From assembly GCA_024636135.1 (NCBI GenBank), contig JAGXHP010000006.1:1-9874 (forward strand): a stretch of 9,874 nt of DNA, in the 5' to 3' direction. Source of the stretch: Chloroflexota bacterium (GTDB lineage: Bacteria; Chloroflexota; Limnocylindria; QHBO01). Shown here piece after piece: positions 6,353-9,874 of this stretch. The translations under genes and the position numbers were made by a program. Below the pieces are notes generated by a model, which saw only the letters and a list, made by a program, of their open reading frames with translations, was not told the DNA's origin and did no database searches. The stretch's first letter is position 1, and each line of letters opens with the position of its first letter.

Positions 6353-7111
6353 ATGACCTTCAATGTCGCCGCCGATGCCTACGACCGTTTCATGGGCCGA
6401 TACTCCACGCTCCTCGCGCCGCAGATGGCCGATTTCGCGGGCGTCGCCGCCGGCCAACGGGTGGTTGACGTGGGATGTGGGCCGGGCGCGCTCATCGGCG
6501 AGCTCGTCAGCCGAGTGGGGGAGGCGTCGGTGAGCGCCGCCGACCCGTCGCCGCCCTTCGTCGAGACGGCCCGCCGGCGATTTCCCGGCGTAACGGTGGA
6601 GGAGGCGCCGGCCGAGGCACTCCCCTTCGCGGACGATGCCTTCGACGCGGCACTCGCCCAGCTCGTCGTCCACTTCATGACCGATCCGATTGCCGGTCTG
6701 CGCGAGATGATGCGGGTCACGCGCCCCGATGGCGTGGTCGTCGCCTGCGTGTGGGACCTCGCCGGCGGCCGGGCGCCGCTCAGCCTGTTCTGGGACGCGG
6801 CCCGTGAGCAGGATCCGGGAGTCGTCGACGAGTCGACGTTTGCCGGTGCGCGCCAGGGCCATCTTCGTGAGCTGTTCGAGGCGGCCGGTCTGCACTCGGT
6901 CACGCAGACGGACCTGTCGATCGATCGCCAGCACGCGAGCTTTGACGAGTGGTGGGAGCCGTACACCGGTGGCGTCGGACCGGCGGGGGCGTACCTCGCG
7001 GGCCTCGACCCGGAGCGCCAGGCCGAGCTCCGCGAACGATGCCGTGCACGCCTGCCGGAGGGCGCGTTCACGGTGACCGCCAGCGCCTGGGCCGTCCGCG
7101 GGGTGGTCTGA
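6353..7111 (+). CDS. Class I SAM-dependent methyltransferase (UbiE/type 11 fold)
   Basis: The protein is 252 residues and soluble. It opens with an AYDRFMGRYS segment (9-18) typical of methyltransferase_11-like proteins. SAM-binding motif I is VVDVGCGPG (37-45), the acidic residue ending strand 2 is D64 (SAADPS), and motif II/post-I is ALPFADDAFDAALAQLVVHF. Next come REMMRVTRPDGVVVACVWD (typical motif III) and a C-terminal cap with WWEPYTGG. The substrate cannot be read from the sequence. The frame is open far upstream because of high GC, but homology begins at ATG 6353, which is preceded by a GATACT element and no Shine-Dalgarno sequence. The next gene starts 26 nt after the stop. It diverges from the kinase leader, sharing about 100 bp of promoter region. 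Confidence 0.9.
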   Translation: MTFNVAADAYDRFMGRYSTLLAPQMADFAGVAAGQRVVDVGCGPGALIGELVSRVGEASVSAADPSPPFVETARRRFPGVTVEEAPAEALPFADDAFDAALAQLVVHFMTDPIAGLREMMRVTRPDGVVVACVWDLAGGRAPLSLFWDAAREQDPGVVDESTFAGARQGHLRELFEAAGLHSVTQTDLSIDRQHASFDEWWEPYTGGVGPAGAYLAGLDPERQAELRERCRARLPEGAFTVTASAWAVRGVV

Positions 7112-7125
7112 CCCCGAGGATCCCC

Positions 7126-7131
7126 GATACT
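7126..7131 (+). promoter_or_regulatory. GATACT -10-like element of the deazaflavin-type oxidoreductase gene
   Basis: CGATACTGC at 7125-7133 places GATACT 6 nt before ATG 7138. The same nonamer occurs before ATG 6353. There is no clear ribosome binding site. A leaderless start independent of the upstream gene is the simplest reading. Confidence 0.4.
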
Positions 7132-7137
7132 GCCCCG

Positions 7138-7506
7138 ATGCGCCGCAATGCCAAGCTCCAGATCAAGCTGACGACCACCGGCGCCCGCAGCGGTACCCCG
7201 CGAATGGTCACGCTCTACGCCTGGGCCGATCACGAGGACCCGCGGGCCGACGGCAGCCTGATCCTGGTCGGCTCGAGCGGCGGGCAGGCGCGACATCCGG
7301 CCTGGGTCCACAACCTTCGGGCGCAGCCGATGGCCACCGTGAAGCGTGGCCTCGAGACGATCGAGATGGAGGCCCGCGAGGTCACCGATCCCGCCGAGTA
7401 CATCGAGCTGTGGGCGTTCTGCGCCGAGCGCTTCCCGCAGTACGACACCTACCAGCGCCGCACGGAGCGCCTCATCCCGATCTTCGTGCTGGCGCCACGG
7501 GCTTAG
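7138..7506 (+). CDS. DUF385/Ddn-type nitroreductase family protein (F420/deazaflavin-dependent)
   Basis: The protein is 122 residues, a little shorter than typical Ddn-family proteins (about 140-150). It shows the family pattern: a beta hairpin LTTTGARSGTPRMVTLYAW (11-29), the cofactor-loop region GSSGGQARHPAWVHNLRA (45-62), and the C-terminal FPQYDTYQRRTERLIPIFVL. Members of this split-barrel family bind coenzyme F420 and reduce quinones or nitro compounds, though some bind other flavins or fatty acids. The substrate here is unknown. The start at ATG 7138 is set by the promoter-like GATACT just upstream. Its stop codon overlaps the operator-like repeat before the antitoxin gene. Confidence 0.85.
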   Translation: MRRNAKLQIKLTTTGARSGTPRMVTLYAWADHEDPRADGSLILVGSSGGQARHPAWVHNLRAQPMATVKRGLETIEMEAREVTDPAEYIELWAFCAERFPQYDTYQRRTERLIPIFVLAPRA

Positions 7507-7536
7507 TGTGCTAGTGTTGCACACAACATGGCACAC
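7504..7536 (+). promoter_or_regulatory. Inverted-repeat operator candidate at the vapBC start
   Basis: GTGTGC (7506-7511) and GCACAC (7519-7524) form a perfect inverted repeat. A third GCACAC copy (7531-7536) lies inside the first antitoxin codons, 12 bp on. TAGTGT occurs twice (7504-7509 and 7512-7517) and fits a TANNNT -10; the second ends 10 nt before ATG 7528. Ribbon-helix-helix antitoxins commonly bind such repeats over their own promoter, so toxin-antitoxin autorepression is the likely role. The binding is inferred. Confidence 0.5.
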
Positions 7537-7785
7537 TCGGACCCGCCCCTGACCCGGACGAACGTGACGCTCCCGGCGTCGCTGCTTGACGAGGTCGACC
7601 GCTACGCCGGTCCGCGGGGCCGGAGCCGGTACGTTGCCGAGGCCGTCGCGCAGCGGGTGCGGCGGGACGCACTGGGTGCCGCGATCCGCGACACAGCTGG
7701 CGCCATGGTCGGACGGCCGGGATGGATGGGGCCCGACGAGGTCGCGCACTGGGTCGACGAGCTGCGCTCGGAGGAGACCACGTAG
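7528..7785 (+). CDS. vapB: VapB-like ribbon-helix-helix antitoxin
   Basis: The protein is 85 residues. The N-terminal half fits an RHH/CopG-type DNA-binding fold: beta strand TRTNVTLP (9-16), helix A SLLDEVDRYA (18-27), turn GPRGRS, then helix B RYVAEAVAQRVRRDAL. The acidic C-terminus with WVDELRSEE would bind and neutralise the toxin, as in other VapB proteins. It precedes the PIN-domain toxin gene by 3 nt, the usual antitoxin-first order. An inverted repeat spans its start. ATG 7528 was chosen because the RHH strand begins about 9 residues in. Confidence 0.87.
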   Translation: MAHSDPPLTRTNVTLPASLLDEVDRYAGPRGRSRYVAEAVAQRVRRDALGAAIRDTAGAMVGRPGWMGPDEVAHWVDELRSEETT

Positions 7786-7788
7786 CCG

Positions 7789-8169
7789 ATGCGCTACCTG
7801 CTCGACACCATGCTCCTCATCGATCACGCCAACGGCTACGAGCCCGCGACGACGCTGCTCCAGCGCCTGTACGAGGAGGGCGGCGAGCTGTGCACCTGCG
7901 ACGTCGTGGTGTGCGAGGCGCTGTCGGGTGGCTCGGACGAACAGCGCGACGTCATCGGCCGGCTGCTCAGCCCGCTGGACTTCGTCGCGACCGATCCCGA
8001 TGCGTCACGCTTGGCAGGCCACGCCCGCCTGGAGCGTCGCAGGGCGGGCGGGAAGCTCGGGCTCGGCGATGCCCTCATTGCGGCCGTCGCCCGCGGGCTG
8101 GATGCCACCATCGTCACGCGTAACCGCCCCGACTTCGTTCGCCAGGGAGCATCGGTCCTCGAGTACTGA
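7789..8169 (+). CDS. vapC: VapC-type PIN-domain ribonuclease toxin
   Basis: The protein is 126 residues, the normal VapC size. The four acidic PIN residues are present: D6 in YLLDTMLLID, E43 in VVCEAL, D94 in LGLGDALIAA, and D115 in TRNRPDF. These coordinate Mg/Mn for RNA cleavage; VapC toxins cut tRNA or rRNA and slow growth when the antitoxin is lost. No catalytic residue is missing, so it should be active. The start ATG is 3 nt after the antitoxin stop, with GAGGAG (7771-7776) inside the antitoxin gene as a ribosome binding site, which implies coupled expression. The RNA target cannot be told from the sequence. Confidence 0.9.
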   Translation: MRYLLDTMLLIDHANGYEPATTLLQRLYEEGGELCTCDVVVCEALSGGSDEQRDVIGRLLSPLDFVATDPDASRLAGHARLERRRAGGKLGLGDALIAAVARGLDATIVTRNRPDFVRQGASVLEY

Positions 8170-8179
8170 GGTGGAGCCG

Positions 8180-8198
8180 GGGCGCGCTCCCCGCGCCC
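8180..8198 (+). terminator. GC-rich hairpin after vapC
   Basis: GGGCGCG (8180-8186) and CGCGCCC (8192-8198) form a perfect 7-bp stem with a 5-nt loop, 10 nt after the vapC stop. No T-run follows, so it may be a weak or factor-assisted terminator, or an mRNA-stabilising stem. The rest of the gap to 8296 shows no clear ribosome binding site or promoter. Confidence 0.4.
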
Positions 8199-8296
8199 GC
8201 TGGATCACGCTACGTCAAACGTCGCATGGCCGCCGTCTCCACCCGGTCCTACGATCCGCGTCGACCAGCGTTGGCGCACATGGTGAGCGTGGACCG

Positions 8297-9865
8297 ATGA
8301 CGAGCCCTCCATCCGCAGCGGCCGCGAGCGTCCCGACACCTCGGGACGGTGAACTGGGATCGCCCGCCGTTCGTGCCATCTTGCCGCTGGTGGGGGCCGG
8401 CCTCCGCCTCGCCGGCCTGAGCTACGGCGCGCTGCGCTGGACGCTGGAGACGGTGCCGCCATCGGTCACCGATCGCCTCTCGCGCGAGCGCGCGATCGTC
8501 ACCGCAAGGCACGCCGCGCATCACGTTCCCGCCTATCTCGGCCATCTCGTGGAGCGCGGCACCGATCCGCGGCGGATCGGTGCGTTCAGCAGCCTCCCGG
8601 AGACGGACAAGGCAAGCTACGTCGATCGCTGGTCGATCGCCGAGCGTTGCGTGGATGGCCGCATTCCGCTCCGTGGCACGACGATCGACGAGTCATCGGG
8701 CAGCACCGGGACGCCGTACAACTGGGTCCGATCCGCCGAGGAGCGCCGGCACGTGCGGCGGATGATCGGCTTCTTCGCGCGTTACACGTTCGGCGGCGCA
8801 CCGCTCGTCATCCTCAACGCGTTCAGCATGGGCGCCTGGGCCACCGGCATGACGACGGCCATCGCCCTGGAGGCGAACGGCTTGGTCAAGGCAACCGGTC
8901 CTCACGTGGACAAGATCCTGGGCACCATGCGCGAGCTCGGCACCGCCTATCGCTACCTCATCGTGGGTTACCCACCCTTCGTGAAGCTTCTCCTCGACGA
9001 GGCCGAAGCCGCCGGCTTTCCGTGGGATCAGTACGAAACGCACGCGTTGCTGGGCGGCGAGGGCAATTCGGAGGCGCTGCGCGACTACCTGCTCCGTCGC
9101 TTCCGATCCGTGTTCTCGGGCTACGGCGCAACCGACATCGAGATCGGGCTGGCGGCGGAGACGCCGGCGTCCATCGCCCTGCGACGGCTGGCGGCGGAGA
9201 CACCGGAGATCGCGCAGGCGCTGTTCGGCGAGACCGGACGGAGTCCGATGGTCTTCCAGTACAACCCACTCCTTCATCATGTCGAGACCAACGCCGCGGG
9301 CGAGCTGCTGTTCACCGTGACTCGCCACGCGACGCTCGCACCCAAGGTCCGCTACAACGTGCACGACGAGGGTGGAGTGATCCGCGACGACGACGTGCGC
9401 CAACGGCTCGGCCGCTCCGGCGTCACGCTCGAGTCGCTCGTCCCCGGGGTTCGCCGCCTGGTCCGCATGCCGTTTCTCTATGTCTTCGGGCGCAAGGACT
9501 CGACCGTCTCCGTCATGGGAGCCAACATCTATCCCGCCGATGTCGAGGCCGGCATCTATGCCGATCCCGCGCTGGCCGAACAGGTCCTCTCCTACCGGCT
9601 GGCGGTCCGGGAGGCGCGGCCCGGTGAGACACGACCGTTGATCTCCATTCAGCTCGCTCGCGGCGAGCCGTCCACCTCTCTTGCCGATGCGCTGGCCTCC
9701 GCCATCGAAGGCCAGCTCGCAGCCCAGAATGCGGACTACCAGGAGGCGATGCGCGAGTATCCCGACCTCCTCGTGCCGATCGTGGAGCTCCACGCGCGCG
9801 GGACCGGGCCGTTCGCCGGTGACGGGGACCGGATCAAGCATCGTTATATCGGTGAAGCGAGCTGA
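8297..9865 (+). CDS. Phenylacetate-CoA ligase / CoF synthetase-like adenylate-forming enzyme
   Basis: The protein is 522 residues and belongs to the PaaK/COG1541 group of adenylate-forming enzymes. It has the phosphate-binding loop SSGSTGTP (133-140), the A5-type motif YGATDIE (276-282), and a VRYNVHDEGG segment (351-360) at the place of the usual RYxxGD. The hinge region is FGRKDSTVSVMGANIYP (397-413), and the C-terminal RIKHRY contains K514, a candidate catalytic lysine. Such enzymes activate a carboxylate as acyl-AMP and transfer it to CoA, or AMP to a cofactor as in F390 synthetase. The acid here is unknown. It is longer than classic PaaK (about 435 residues) through an N-terminal extension of roughly 80 residues with a hydrophobic stretch (AILPLVGAGLRLAGL). 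ATG 8297 is the first plausible start; no strong ribosome binding site is seen. It is complete, with 9 nt left in the window. Confidence 0.85.
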   Translation: MTSPPSAAAASVPTPRDGELGSPAVRAILPLVGAGLRLAGLSYGALRWTLETVPPSVTDRLSRERAIVTARHAAHHVPAYLGHLVERGTDPRRIGAFSSLPETDKASYVDRWSIAERCVDGRIPLRGTTIDESSGSTGTPYNWVRSAEERRHVRRMIGFFARYTFGGAPLVILNAFSMGAWATGMTTAIALEANGLVKATGPHVDKILGTMRELGTAYRYLIVGYPPFVKLLLDEAEAAGFPWDQYETHALLGGEGNSEALRDYLLRRFRSVFSGYGATDIEIGLAAETPASIALRRLAAETPEIAQALFGETGRSPMVFQYNPLLHHVETNAAGELLFTVTRHATLAPKVRYNVHDEGGVIRDDDVRQRLGRSGVTLESLVPGVRRLVRMPFLYVFGRKDSTVSVMGANIYPADVEAGIYADPALAEQVLSYRLAVREARPGETRPLISIQLARGEPSTSLADALASAIEGQLAAQNADYQEAMREYPDLLVPIVELHARGTGPFAGDGDRIKHRYIGEAS

Positions 9866-9874
9866 CGGCTGGCC

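Noticed and set aside
8250..8255. TACGAT as a -10 element for the ligase gene
   Set aside because: It fits TANNNT but lies 41 nt before the start with no -35 partner and no ribosome binding site; too weak in this base composition.
7586..8296. N-terminal extension of the ligase frame back through vapBC
   Set aside because: It overlaps both toxin-antitoxin genes in another frame and its translation is Arg/Ser/Pro-rich; homology begins after ATG 8297.
8693..9841. 382-residue open frame on the minus strand
   Set aside because: It is antisense to the ligase gene, which carries all expected motifs; no domain is recognised.

Overview
The window is high-GC DNA with dense genes and short intergenic gaps. 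It carries cyclase/STAND-ATPase giants, a bacterial RIO-type kinase, an F420/deazaflavin-type small oxidoreductase and a VapBC pair. This mix fits a soil or freshwater Chloroflexota (Limnocylindria-like) or a deep actinobacterial lineage. That assignment is inference from gene content and base composition; no rRNA or other marker gene is present.

Left part (1-5315): a truncated minus-strand gene for a zinc-ribbon / class III cyclase / AAA ATPase protein diverges from a small ASCH-domain gene. The ASCH gene is followed closely by a complete 1066-residue cyclase / AAA / TPR-like protein. The two large proteins are paralogues in architecture but differ at the purine-specifying position of the cyclase site.

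Middle (5336-6352): a RIO-family kinase gene lies on the minus strand, convergent with the big cyclase gene. The roughly 270 bases upstream of it are the most interesting part of the window. Read on the minus strand they hold a possible promoter, a strong ribosome binding site, a 15-codon open frame containing a Pro-Pro-Asp stall-type motif, and an internal hairpin. They end in a perfect 8-bp inverted repeat followed by five Ts, just before the kinase start. The 3' end of the small frame can pair with the 5' arm of the terminator. This is the layout of a translation-controlled transcription attenuator, apparently governing the RIO kinase.

Right part (6353-9865): five plus-strand genes. They are a SAM-dependent methyltransferase, a DUF385/Ddn-type oxidoreductase, a VapB-like ribbon-helix-helix antitoxin, a VapC PIN-domain toxin, and a PaaK/CoF-synthetase-like adenylate-forming enzyme. 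The first two each have a GATACT hexamer 6-7 nt before ATG, consistent with leaderless transcription. The antitoxin start is overlapped by an inverted repeat likely to be its autoregulatory operator. A GC-rich hairpin follows the toxin gene.
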